Shown here piece by piece: positions 36,967-45,171 of a stretch of DNA of 59,330 bases. Positions within the stretch are counted from its first letter, which is position 1. Each line of letters begins with the position of its first letter. A program made the translations under genes and the position numbers. The stretch comes from an uncultured Acetatifactor sp. (GTDB taxonomy: Bacteria > Bacillota > Clostridia > Lachnospirales > Lachnospiraceae). A model generated the notes under the pieces. That model was not told the origin of the DNA. It saw only the letters and a list, made by a program, of their open reading frames with translations, and did no database searches. The DNA is taken from contig CAJUSI010000033.1 in NCBI GenBank assembly GCA_910589035.1, positions 1 to 59,330 of the forward strand. The letters are read 5' to 3'.

Positions 36967-38307
36967 ATGAATAAAGATCTGACAAGAGGACCGGTTCTGC
37001 GCACCATGCTGCTCTTTGCCGTCCCCATGATAATCGGAAACCTGCTGCAGCAATGCTACAATATAGCGGACACCATGATTGTGGGAAAATACCTGGGGAA
37101 AAATGCCCTGGCGGCCGTGGGCTCCTCTTTTACCCTGATGACATTTTTAACCTCGATTCTGCTGGGACTGTGCATGGGCAGCGGGGCGGTATTCTCCATC
37201 CGGTTCGGGCAGAAGGATGAGGAGAAGCTGAAGGAGAGCATATCCGCCTCCTTTCTCCTGATCGGGGCAATGACCCTCCTGCTGAATGCCGCCGCCTTTC
37301 TGTGCCTTCCCGGCATCCGCGTCTTTCTGCGGGTTCCAGAGGAGGTGTGGGGTATCATGCGGGAGTACCTGGCCGTTATCTTCTGCGGCATCGCGGCCAC
37401 CTTCCTGTACAACTATTTCGCGTCCTTCCTGCGGGCAGTGGGCAATTCCCTTGTGCCGCTGATTTTCCTGGCCCTGTCCGCCCTGCTCAATATCGCGCTG
37501 GACTTCCTCTTTGTGCTGGGCCTGGAGAGGGGCGCCGCCGGCGCTGCGGAGGCCACCGTGATCTCCCAGTACCTCTCCGGGCTGGGCATCATGGCATATG
37601 CCCTTGTCCGCTGTCCCCAGATCCGCGGCGGTCTGAAGCGGTGGCGGATCTCCCGGAGCTGCATCCGGGAAATCGCCGGCTTCTCCGTCTTGACCTGCAT
37701 CCAGCAGTCTGTCATGAACCTGGGCATCCTCATGGTCCAGGGGCTGGTCAACAGCTTCGGCGCCGTGGTGATGGCGGCTTTTGCCGCCGCGGTGAAAATT
37801 GACGCCTTCGCCTACATGCCCGTGCAGGATTTCGGCAACGCTTTCTCCACCTTCATCGCGCAGAATTACGGCGCGAAAAAGGAGGACCGCATCCGGGCGG
37901 GTCTGAAGGGGGCTGTGCTCACCGCTTCGGTATTCAGTATTGCAGTGTCCGGAATTGTGTGGATATTCGCAGACCGGCTGATGGGTCTGTTCGTGGATGG
38001 GAAGGACGCCCAGGTGGGCGAAATTATCCGGGAGGGAGTCCGGTATCTCCATATCGAAGGCGCCTTTTACTGCGGCATCGGATGCCTCTTCCTGCTCTAC
38101 GGCCTCTACCGGGCCCTGGGGAAGCCCGGCATGTCCGTGGTGCTCACCGTCATCTCCCTGGGCACCCGGGTGGCGCTGGCCTACATCCTTTCCGCGATCC
38201 CCGCGGTGGGCGTGGCCGGAATCTGGTGGTCCGTGCCCATCGGCTGGTTCCTGGCGGATGCTGTGGGAATCTCCTATTATCTGCTGAAAAGGAAGGAGCT
38301 GATGTAA
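36967..38307 (+). CDS. MATE family efflux transporter
   Basis: A 446-residue polytopic MATE protein starting MNKDLTRGPVL, with LLFAVPMIIGNLLQQCYNIAD and the second-half repeat SVLTCIQQSVMNLGILMVQG. The ATG at 36967 has GGAGG seven bases upstream. It is a distant paralogue of the protein at 1728-3098. It is convergent with the RiPP-type ABC exporter, from which nine bases separate it. Confidence 0.92.
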   Translation: MNKDLTRGPVLRTMLLFAVPMIIGNLLQQCYNIADTMIVGKYLGKNALAAVGSSFTLMTFLTSILLGLCMGSGAVFSIRFGQKDEEKLKESISASFLLIGAMTLLLNAAAFLCLPGIRVFLRVPEEVWGIMREYLAVIFCGIAATFLYNYFASFLRAVGNSLVPLIFLALSALLNIALDFLFVLGLERGAAGAAEATVISQYLSGLGIMAYALVRCPQIRGGLKRWRISRSCIREIAGFSVLTCIQQSVMNLGILMVQGLVNSFGAVVMAAFAAAVKIDAFAYMPVQDFGNAFSTFIAQNYGAKKEDRIRAGLKGAVLTASVFSIAVSGIVWIFADRLMGLFVDGKDAQVGEIIREGVRYLHIEGAFYCGIGCLFLLYGLYRALGKPGMSVVLTVISLGTRVALAYILSAIPAVGVAGIWWSVPIGWFLADAVGISYYLLKRKELM

Positions 38308-38316
38308 TCCTCTGAA

Positions 38317-39981
38317 TCATATACCTGCTTTTTCCAAATACCCGTTTTCTATCCGATAGACCTCATCGCAGATCTCATAATCCTTCCTGTTATGGGAAAT
38401 CAGAAGGATGATCCTGTTTTTGGCCAGTTCCTTTAGCTTAAGCGCCAGGCGGCTCTTTGTGGCATCATCTAAATTCGACAGGGCTTCGTCAAATATCATT
38501 ACACTGCTGTCTTTTATGAGCGCCCTGGCTATCTGCATTTTTTTGGCCTGTCCTGTGGAGAACATATTCTCGTCCCGAATCCGGGTATCGAATGCGTCCG
38601 CAAGGCCGTCAATATCCGGCAGCAGGCCAACCTCTTCACAGGCTTGCCGGATTCTCTGCACATCCTCCTCTGTCCTGGCCGTATCCTCCTCCGACAATGC
38701 AATATTGTCATAAACCGGCAGATAGTACAGGCTTCGGTTTACACCGATGTACTCGAAATGCTTCCTTAAGGAAAAATAAGGACAGCTTTCCGCAGGAATG
38801 CCGTTGAACAGCAGTTCTCCTCCTGTGGGCAGGATATTTTGCATGATAAGGTTCATCAGGCTTGTCTTGCCGGAGCCGTTTCTCCCTATGACCCCTATAA
38901 TCTTCCCCTTTTCGAGACAAAGGTCCACACGATGCAGTATCTGGTTTTCGCCATAGGACAGGGAGATATTTCTGAAACAGACCGTATCGATACCGTCTAC
39001 CGCCATTTCCTTTGCATGTTCCCTGCGGTCAGCCTCCCTGCTCAATTCCTCCAACTCAAAAACACGCTCTATGGAAACCATCAGGGGCTGCAGGTTGGTC
39101 CTTACGTTCACCAATGCATCGATGGAAGAAGAAAGGGATTTTGAATAGTTATTAAAGGCAATAAAGTTTCCGAACGGGATTATGCCTGCATATACGTAAT
39201 ACACGCCTGTTACTGTCAGGATGACATGTCCCAGCATCCCCGTGGCTGATATGAGTCCGTCAAAATTTATCTGGGATTTCATCTGTCTGATCGTCAGGTC
39301 TCTTCCCTTTTTGGCCTCCCCGCACACTTGCCTTATGATCTTTGGAGCGCCATTCTGATTTATGATATCACCAATATTTCCGATCATGTTCTTTACATGG
39401 TTGACATATTCGTCATTCTGGTTTATCACTTTGGCCGCATTTTCTTTAATGATTTTCCGATATCTGCGGTTGATGAATACAATGAATGGATACGGAAGCA
39501 TCAGGATCACACACAGCTGCCAGTTGATGCAGAGAGCCACCAGGCCGATGCCCGCCACGTTCAGTATGGTAAAGAGAACGGAGATCATGGCTGAAACAGC
39601 CGAGTATACCGCATTGGAGTCCGATACCAGAACAGAGTACATTTTGCCCTGGCTGAAGTTCCTGCTGTAATTCGGTATCCGCAGCAGATACTCTGTGACT
39701 TTACATTTTACATAGTAGTTTATGTTTTTTGCCGTCTTTGCTTCGGTTATTTTTAATGCATAATGGAATGCCTGGGACAAAAGATAGCTTACGATCAGAA
39801 ATGCTATGTAAAATACCAGTTCCCGGAACTGTTTATTTAAGAGACCGGTTATCATATTGGCGTAGAGCAGGGGCTGCACTACTGATATAAGCAGAAGCAA
39901 CAACCGCAGTATGATAATAACCGCGATATGTATTCTTTCTGCCCTGCAGTATTGAATGGTTTTCGTAAAGTATTTGGGCAT
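38317..39981 (-). CDS. ABC exporter (fused permease and ATPase), probable peptide exporter
   Basis: A 554-residue half-transporter. Residues ~1-310 form a six-helix exporter domain. The ATPase follows with Walker A GRNGSGKTSL, signature FSTGQAKKMQIARAL (a variant of LSGGQ), Walker B SVMIFDEALSNLD and the switch histidine in LISHNRKD. There is no N-terminal C39 peptidase, so it does not itself remove a double-glycine leader. It is divergent from the first precursor peptide gene and shares the intergenic promoter region, so export of the modified peptide is the best inference. Confidence 0.82.
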   Translation of the reverse strand: MPKYFTKTIQYCRAERIHIAVIIILRLLLLLISVVQPLLYANMITGLLNKQFRELVFYIAFLIVSYLLSQAFHYALKITEAKTAKNINYYVKCKVTEYLLRIPNYSRNFSQGKMYSVLVSDSNAVYSAVSAMISVLFTILNVAGIGLVALCINWQLCVILMLPYPFIVFINRRYRKIIKENAAKVINQNDEYVNHVKNMIGNIGDIINQNGAPKIIRQVCGEAKKGRDLTIRQMKSQINFDGLISATGMLGHVILTVTGVYYVYAGIIPFGNFIAFNNYSKSLSSSIDALVNVRTNLQPLMVSIERVFELEELSREADRREHAKEMAVDGIDTVCFRNISLSYGENQILHRVDLCLEKGKIIGVIGRNGSGKTSLMNLIMQNILPTGGELLFNGIPAESCPYFSLRKHFEYIGVNRSLYYLPVYDNIALSEEDTARTEEDVQRIRQACEEVGLLPDIDGLADAFDTRIRDENMFSTGQAKKMQIARALIKDSSVMIFDEALSNLDDATKSRLALKLKELAKNRIILLISHNRKDYEICDEVYRIENGYLEKAGI

Positions 39982-40016
39982 TTTGTATTCCTCATATGTT
40001 TTAGTTTTATTTGTTA

Positions 40017-40045
40017 TTGTAATATGTTGTCAATTATGTTACGAT
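40017..40045 (+). promoter_or_regulatory. Promoter of precursor peptide 1
   Basis: TTGTAA and TACGAT are 17 bases apart; the same arrangement, TTGTAA-17-TACAAT, precedes precursor 2. A minus-strand TTGACA (40028-40033) for the exporter overlaps it. Confidence 0.6.
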
Positions 40046-40079
40046 GAATACATTATAATAACAAAGGAGGATTCATTGT

Positions 40080-40274
40080 ATGGAAAATCTCAACGATTTA
40101 ATTTGGACGGACGAGGATGATAATGGGGGTTGTGATGCTCAGTCTATTGAGGGCCCTCCCATGGACAAACTCTGTATACACGGTTTCTGTGGCTCTGATA
40201 GTGTAGGAAGTCATCCTTCTTGTACATGCTACAATCCTCCTGATAGATTCGTAGCTTGTCTCCCAAATCCCTGA
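40080..40274 (+). CDS. Cys-rich RiPP precursor peptide 1
   Basis: A 64-residue peptide. Residues 1-23 (MENLNDLIWTDEDDNGGCDA and QSI) are an acidic leader identical to precursor 2. PPMDKLC and HGFCG are also shared, and the rest differs. Cysteines lie at 18, 32, 37, 48, 50 and 60. AAGGAGG lies nine bases before ATG. A hairpin terminator follows. The conserved leader with a variable Cys-rich core, beside two radical SAM maturases and an exporter, marks it as a probable substrate. Thioether (sactipeptide or ranthipeptide-like) crosslinks are the likeliest modification, but this is inferred. Confidence 0.8.
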   Translation: MENLNDLIWTDEDDNGGCDAQSIEGPPMDKLCIHGFCGSDSVGSHPSCTCYNPPDRFVACLPNP

Positions 40275-40284
40275 TTCACTTTGT

Positions 40285-40311
40285 AGGGAGTCTGTAAAGA
40301 CTCCCTATTTT
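40285..40311 (+). terminator. Terminator of precursor 1
   Basis: AGGGAGTC and GACTCCCT form an eight-base stem with a six-base loop, followed by ATTTTAT. It sits between the convergent precursor and lipoprotein genes. Confidence 0.8.
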
Positions 40312-40330
40312 ATCTATTGTCATTGTGTTT

Positions 40331-41947
40331 TTATTGTGAGTAATTCTCTTCAATATGCTCATTCCAATCCTGCACCAGCTCCTCATAGGACTTTCCCCAT
40401 TCAGCATTATACTCACTGTCTAAACAGATATAAGCAATGACTTCCCGTTCTCCGTATTGATCTACCAGATATCCAACAAAAGAGGAACCTGAGAGATATG
40501 ATGAGTTCGGATCTGTAAGCTGGTGAACATTTACTAAAAAATCCTCATATGCGCGATAATCTAATCTGGCATCTAAAGGCCGTCCGATAGACTTAATATA
40601 TTCCTGACCTGTTGGGCTGCTATTCCAGTTATTGTTTAAGAAATCATAGGAATATTGATCATATTTATAGGAAAAGTATCTCGCAGCGCCTTCTCTCTTC
40701 CATAGACTCTTCCAATCGCAATGTCCCGACATTAATGAATGAATATATTCATGCATCAGTGAATCCACTTTTATTAAATATATTACATGACCATGTGCGT
40801 CATACGCAGACTTTTCCGTTACACCCCTGCCCTTTTTCATAACAACAGAAAGGTCATTGTTATAATTGTCAAAGCCAAACAATTCCTGGTATCGTTCCAT
40901 TTGCTGCTCATTACACTCAAAAAATGCCCTTACCTCTCCATAGTCTTCATGCAGGAAGTTCTCAGACACCATGGGGTTCGCCTCCCAGTCCGCATCCTGC
41001 CAGTCCTTCTTGATATAAAAGTGTGCATACCGGCAGGCGGCCACATAGTCAAATGCCGTTCCGCCAAGCTGATAGCGTATCTCAGACAGGCGGCATTCCA
41101 CGCCCTTTTCCGCATAGAAGGCCTCCAGCGCTTCCTTTGCCCGGACTGCGCCCTCCGCAGTTCCGGATGCGGACAGCAGTTCCAGAAACTCCGCTTCGGA
41201 ATGGAAGGAAAGATACTCTTCTACGAACAGGCAGGCATTTTTTCTTGACGCTTCCACATCCTTTACCGAAACAAATTTTTCATCAAAGCAAAGCAGATTC
41301 AGGTCGTACAGCTCCAAAGCGCTCATCGGCAGAAATCCATTCGCTTCCTGTCCATCCGGCTCCGTATCACTGCTGCCCGCTCCTGCCTTTTTGCACAGAT
41401 AATCCGCATACCCATATGCCAGTCCATAATTTCCCCATTCACCATACCCTGCAAGCAGTACCTTCGCAAGATAGTCCGCAGAATCCCATGACTGGGGCGA
41501 AAGATACAGCCGATTACCTGAAACGGAAACTCCATCATAGGATTCCTCTTTTAATACCACTATCTCAGGAGCCGGCTGCTCCCCATCAATGCAGGACAGT
41601 CTTTTATCTGTGGCTTCAATGCAGGCCTTTCGTTCCTGGTTGTCTATAGATGGATCAAAATAATAGACGGCATACTCTGTCTGTGTTTTTTCCATGTCTC
41701 TGCGGAACGAAACCCCTTCTACGGCCTCGCTATAGGAAACTGTAATCTTTTCATATCTATGTTCTGCAGGGGCTGCATTTTCTGTACTTTTCCCTGTTCC
41801 AGGCTGTGTTTCACCTGTCTCTAATTCAGCCTCTGCTATCTCACGTCCTGCTCCTGTTCCGGATTCTTCCTGCGTCTGGTCAAAGCCGCAGGCAGTCAAT
41901 ACCATCAGCATGGCGGAAAAAATCAGTAAATATATTCTTTTCTTCAT
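40331..41947 (-). CDS. HExxH (gluzincin-like) lipoprotein, copy A
   Basis: A 538-residue lipoprotein. The signal peptide ends in the lipobox LTAC (C at about residue 20), followed by a Glu/Thr/Gly-rich linker. The zinc motif HEYIH is at about residues 399-403, with a further Glu 15 residues on (LWKREGAARYF), as in gluzincin peptidases. The C-terminal region (SGSSFVGYLVDQYGE) resembles peptidase MA-type proteins. Start chosen at 41947 because AGGGGA precedes it and copies B-D start at the same residue. It is convergent with precursor 1. It may process, sense or inactivate the secreted peptide; no function is known for this family. Confidence 0.75.
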   Translation of the reverse strand: MKKRIYLLIFSAMLMVLTACGFDQTQEESGTGAGREIAEAELETGETQPGTGKSTENAAPAEHRYEKITVSYSEAVEGVSFRRDMEKTQTEYAVYYFDPSIDNQERKACIEATDKRLSCIDGEQPAPEIVVLKEESYDGVSVSGNRLYLSPQSWDSADYLAKVLLAGYGEWGNYGLAYGYADYLCKKAGAGSSDTEPDGQEANGFLPMSALELYDLNLLCFDEKFVSVKDVEASRKNACLFVEEYLSFHSEAEFLELLSASGTAEGAVRAKEALEAFYAEKGVECRLSEIRYQLGGTAFDYVAACRYAHFYIKKDWQDADWEANPMVSENFLHEDYGEVRAFFECNEQQMERYQELFGFDNYNNDLSVVMKKGRGVTEKSAYDAHGHVIYLIKVDSLMHEYIHSLMSGHCDWKSLWKREGAARYFSYKYDQYSYDFLNNNWNSSPTGQEYIKSIGRPLDARLDYRAYEDFLVNVHQLTDPNSSYLSGSSFVGYLVDQYGEREVIAYICLDSEYNAEWGKSYEELVQDWNEHIEENYSQ

Positions 41948-41973
41948 TTGCTGCATTCCCCTTTCATATCTTT

Positions 41974-42108
41974 TCATTCAAAGTTTGCCTCCGACCACCT
42001 GTATAAATACGCTATCTCCTCATCCGCCAGCGCTCTCCAGTCCTTTTGATTTAAGCGTTTCTCCCTTCTTGGATCTTCCTCCACACAAGCGCCGCTCTTT
42101 TTGATTCT
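41974..42108 (-). pseudogene. Fragment of the M55 peptidase gene (3' end)
   Basis: The minus strand encodes RIKKSGACVEEDPRR, then LNQKDWRALADEEIAYLYRW and SEAN, closely matching the last ~45 residues of the intact M55 protein at 44254-45171. The rest of the gene is missing and similarity fades by about 42,130. It marks the right edge of the left duplication copy. Confidence 0.9.
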
Positions 42109-42261
42109 CCAGATAGCTCAACTTTTGTCTGGCAGAGCTTGTGCTGTGCAAGGAGCCCATGCTCGTATCATAAGCCACCTCTGTTTTGGTGCCATGGGAA
42201 TCCGTCGTTTATTATGCCAGATTTTCAATGTTTAGATCAAGAGACTTATTGAAGTCTGCTA
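42109..42261. other. Junction between the two duplicated modules
   Basis: A ~150-base stretch between the M55 fragment and the second precursor promoter. I see no gene. It probably contains decayed M55 sequence on the left and unrelated sequence on the right. Confidence 0.5.
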
Positions 42262-42290
42262 TTGTAATATATTATCAATTATGATACAAT
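42262..42290 (+). promoter_or_regulatory. Promoter of precursor peptide 2
   Basis: TTGTAA (42262-42267) and TACAAT (42285-42290) with a 17-base spacer, matching the promoter of precursor 1. Confidence 0.65.
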
Positions 42291-42323
42291 GATTGCATCA
42301 AATAACAAAGGAGGATTCATTGT

Positions 42324-42506
42324 ATGGAAAATCTCAACGATTTAATTTGGACGGACGAGGATGATAATGGAGGTTGTGATGCTCAGTCTATCGATCGCCC
42401 TCCCATGGACAAACTCTGTATGCACGGTTTCTGTGGTCCTGATAGTGCAGAAAGTCATTTTTCTTGTATTCAAGATGCACCAGCGCGAACGGCTGCCTGT
42501 GTTTGA
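42324..42506 (+). CDS. Cys-rich RiPP precursor peptide 2
   Basis: A 60-residue peptide with the same first 23 residues as precursor 1 and the shared PPMDKLC/HGFCG block. Its C-terminal third is different. Cysteines are at 18, 32, 37, 48 and 59; Cys50 of precursor 1 is lost. AAGGAGG is nine bases upstream. Conservation of leader DNA with change in the core is what is expected for a RiPP precursor family under diversifying selection. It is convergent with lipoprotein copy B. Confidence 0.8.
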   Translation: MENLNDLIWTDEDDNGGCDAQSIDRPPMDKLCMHGFCGPDSAESHFSCIQDAPARTAACV

Positions 42507-42537
42507 GGTGCCACAATTATTATTCCCTAATTTGCCT

Positions 42538-42563
42538 GGCAGGGAGCCTAAAGGCTCTCTGCC
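42538..42563. terminator. Hairpin between precursor 2 and lipoprotein B
   Basis: GGCAGGGAGCC and GGCTCTCTGCC form an 11-base stem with one G-U pair and a TAAA loop, abutting the lipoprotein stop. Only a weak T-run follows. It is likely a bidirectional terminator. Confidence 0.6.
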
Positions 42564-44228
42564 TTACTGTCTGGCATCTATACTGTACTGCGAATAATTC
42601 TCTTCAATATATCGAATCCAGTCCTGCACCAGCTCCTCATAGGACTTACCCCATTCTGTATTGTACTCATTGTCTGAGCAGATGTAGGAAATGACCGCCT
42701 CTTCCCCATATTGCTTTATCAGATACCCGATAAAGGAAGCACCTGACTCATAATCGGAATTCGGATCTGTATACCCATAACTGTGTACTAAAATGTCCCA
42801 TAGTTCAGGCACATCCGTACGCACCTCGATAGGTCTTCCAAGGAAATCAATATACTCCTGAATCCATATCATTGACTCGTTATTCCAGTAATTATTATAT
42901 AAATCATATGCATATAAATCGTATTTATAGGAAAAGTATCTGGCAAATCCTTCCGTTTTCCATAGTGTTCTCCAATCATCGTAACGTCCGTACATCAAAG
43001 AATGGATATATTCATGCGTTAACGAAATCACTGTTGTCAATTTTATATCATGAACGCCTCCATAATATTCAGAAGTCTCTGTTACACCTCTGCCATTTTT
43101 AAAAAGAATAGCAAGATCATTATTATAACTGTCAAACCCAAATAACTCCTGATATTGCCCCATTCGCTGCTCACTGCACTCAAAAAAGTTCCTGATTTCT
43201 CCATAATCTTCGTGTAAAAAGTTTTCTGACACCTCAGGGTTCTTCCTCCAACTCGCATCCTGCCAGTCTTTCTTGATATAAAAGCGCGCATACTGACAGA
43301 CTACCACATAGTCAAATGCCGATCCGCCAAGCTGATAGCGAATCTCAGACAGGCGGCATTCCACGCCCTTCTCCGCATAGAAGGCCTCCAGCGCTTCCTT
43401 TGCCCGGACTGCGCCCTCCGCAGTTCCGGATGCGGACAGCAGTTCCAGCAGCTCCGCTTCGGAATGGGAGGAAAGATACTCCTCCACAAACAGGCAGGCG
43501 TTATTCTTTGACGCTTCCACGTCCTTTGCCGAAACAAATTTTTCATGAAAGCAAAGCAGATTCAGGTCATACAGCTCCGAAGCGCTCATCGGCAGAAAGC
43601 CCTTCGCTTCCTGTGCATCCGGCCCCGTATCACCGCTGTCCGCTCCTGCCTTTTTGCACAGATAATCCGCATATCCATATGCCAATCCGTAATTTCCCCA
43701 TTCGCCATACCCGGCAAGCAGCACCTTTGCAAGATAGTCCGCAGAATCCCATGGCTGGGGTGAAAGATACAGCCGATTCCCTGAAACGGAAATCCCGTCA
43801 TAGAATTCCTCTGTTAATACCACTATCTCAGGAGCCGGCTGTGCCGCATCAATGCAGGACAGTCTTTTATCTGTGGCCTCAATGCAGGCCTTTCGTTCCT
43901 GGTTGTCTATAGATGGATCAAAATAATAGACGGCATACTCTGTCTGTGTTTTTTCCATGTCTCTGCGGAACGAGAATCCCTCTGCGCCCTCGCTATAGGT
44001 AACCGTCATCTTTTCATATTTATGTTCTGCCGGGGCTGCACTTTCTGCACTTTCTGCACTTTTTTGTATTTCCTCTGCTCCGGGCTCTTTTTCATCTGTC
44101 TCAGGTCCGGCCTCTGCTATCTCACGCCCTGCTCCTGTTCCGGATTCTTCCTGCGTCTCGCCAAAACCACAAGCAGTCAATATCATCAACATGGCAGTAA
44201 TGAGCAATAAATACACTCTTTTCTTCAT
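42564..44228 (-). CDS. HExxH (gluzincin-like) lipoprotein, copy B
   Basis: A 554-residue paralogue of copy A: lipobox LTAC, acidic linker, then HEYIH followed after 16 residues by Glu in LWKTEGFARYF. The central region (GYGEWGNYGLAYGYADYLCK) is nearly identical among the copies. The gene begins 25 bases after the M55 stop, so it is probably the last gene of the radical SAM-M55 operon. This directly ties the lipoprotein family to peptide maturation. The C-terminus adds YSIDARQ after the point where copy A stops. Confidence 0.78.
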   Translation of the reverse strand: MKKRVYLLLITAMLMILTACGFGETQEESGTGAGREIAEAGPETDEKEPGAEEIQKSAESAESAAPAEHKYEKMTVTYSEGAEGFSFRRDMEKTQTEYAVYYFDPSIDNQERKACIEATDKRLSCIDAAQPAPEIVVLTEEFYDGISVSGNRLYLSPQPWDSADYLAKVLLAGYGEWGNYGLAYGYADYLCKKAGADSGDTGPDAQEAKGFLPMSASELYDLNLLCFHEKFVSAKDVEASKNNACLFVEEYLSSHSEAELLELLSASGTAEGAVRAKEALEAFYAEKGVECRLSEIRYQLGGSAFDYVVVCQYARFYIKKDWQDASWRKNPEVSENFLHEDYGEIRNFFECSEQRMGQYQELFGFDSYNNDLAILFKNGRGVTETSEYYGGVHDIKLTTVISLTHEYIHSLMYGRYDDWRTLWKTEGFARYFSYKYDLYAYDLYNNYWNNESMIWIQEYIDFLGRPIEVRTDVPELWDILVHSYGYTDPNSDYESGASFIGYLIKQYGEEAVISYICSDNEYNTEWGKSYEELVQDWIRYIEENYSQYSIDARQ

Positions 44229-44253
44229 TTACCACATTCCCCCTTGATCCTTT

Positions 44254-45171
44254 TCATACTGAATTTGCTTCCGACAACCTGTATAAATACATTATTTCCT
44301 CATCCGACAGTGCTCTCCAGTCCTTTTGATTTAAGAGTTTCTCCCCTCTGAGGTCTTTCTCCACACAATCACTGCTCTTTTTGATTCTCTTCACCAGATG
44401 GCTCATCCTCAATCTTTGATACTGATCTGCAATATTCAAGAACATGCAGAACGAAAAAAGCCGCAAGATAAAACTTTCCGTGTCTAAAAAGACCACCTTT
44501 CCATTCTCTATTGAAAATAATTCCTGAGGCAGCCATTTATAATAGTTCTCTCCCATCAGCTTTACTTTAACTGTAGAAACATCGTACCTGGTCTTTACCA
44601 CTCCCACCAAATCTAACGCTCTTTTGATATACGGCCCCATCTGCTCCAGCAGCACCTTCTGATCAAGATCTTCCTTTCCGGCTTCATTCGTCACATAGAA
44701 TTCACACCTATGTCCATCCAGCTCTTTCCGAACCGCCTCATCTCCGCTCACAAAGACCACCGGCACACCATGTCCCGCAAGCCAGTTTATCACCAACTCC
44801 ACTTCCCCAATACTCTTTTCTCCCAAAAAGAGTTCATCCACGTCCGGCCTGATCGTATGAGGGCAGAACCCCGTCTCCCCATTCCTGGGATGAAACCCTA
44901 CCAGCATGGCACAATCGTATTTTTCCACGTCTCGTATGGACCAGATATGCTCACAGCAGGCATAGCCCTTATCTGAAAAATGCTCCACAATGTTCTTACC
45001 CTGATTGTGACAGTCTGCTACGGTTATGTCCGCATCCTCCAAATTTTCGATCGACTGGATGACGCGCCCGACTTCTTCTGTCATCTTTTCCCTACAGACA
45101 TCGTATTGCCCCATATCTGCAATGCCTGTACAGCCTTCCATATCGGCAATGATTAAAATCTTACTTTGCAT
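44254..45171 (-). CDS. M55 (DppA-like) metallopeptidase in the RiPP operon
   Basis: A 305-residue protein. The N-terminal ILIIADMEGCTGI carries the D10/E12 zinc ligands of the D-aminopeptidase DppA family. VADCHNQGKNI and VGFHPRNG match the regions of the remaining histidine ligands. PHTIRP and IGEVELVINWLAG match the downstream active-site segments. The start overlaps the radical SAM gene by 11 bases, so it belongs to the maturation operon. M55 enzymes usually cut D-Ala-containing peptides. Here it may trim a modified peptide, possibly one with epimerised residues; that is inference. Confidence 0.82.
   Translation of the reverse strand: MQSKILIIADMEGCTGIADMGQYDVCREKMTEEVGRVIQSIENLEDADITVADCHNQGKNIVEHFSDKGYACCEHIWSIRDVEKYDCAMLVGFHPRNGETGFCPHTIRPDVDELFLGEKSIGEVELVINWLAGHGVPVVFVSGDEAVRKELDGHRCEFYVTNEAGKEDLDQKVLLEQMGPYIKRALDLVGVVKTRYDVSTVKVKLMGENYYKWLPQELFSIENGKVVFLDTESFILRLFSFCMFLNIADQYQRLRMSHLVKRIKKSSDCVEKDLRGEKLLNQKDWRALSDEEIMYLYRLSEANSV

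Larger units (their letters stand above)
40017..44400. repeat. Tandem duplication of a ~2 kb precursor/lipoprotein module
   Basis: The segment from the precursor promoter to the 3' end of the M55 gene occurs twice: about 40,017-42,130 and 42,262-44,400. Both copies keep the order promoter, precursor (+), hairpin, HExxH lipoprotein (-), M55 3' end (-). The precursor leader and upstream DNA are almost identical, while precursor cores and lipoproteins have diverged. In the left copy only a fragment of the M55 gene remains. Confidence 0.85.

Noticed and set aside
36615..37028. 137-codon minus-strand frame at the start of the second MATE gene
   Set aside because: Overlaps the MATE start and promoter region; no similarity and no ribosome site.
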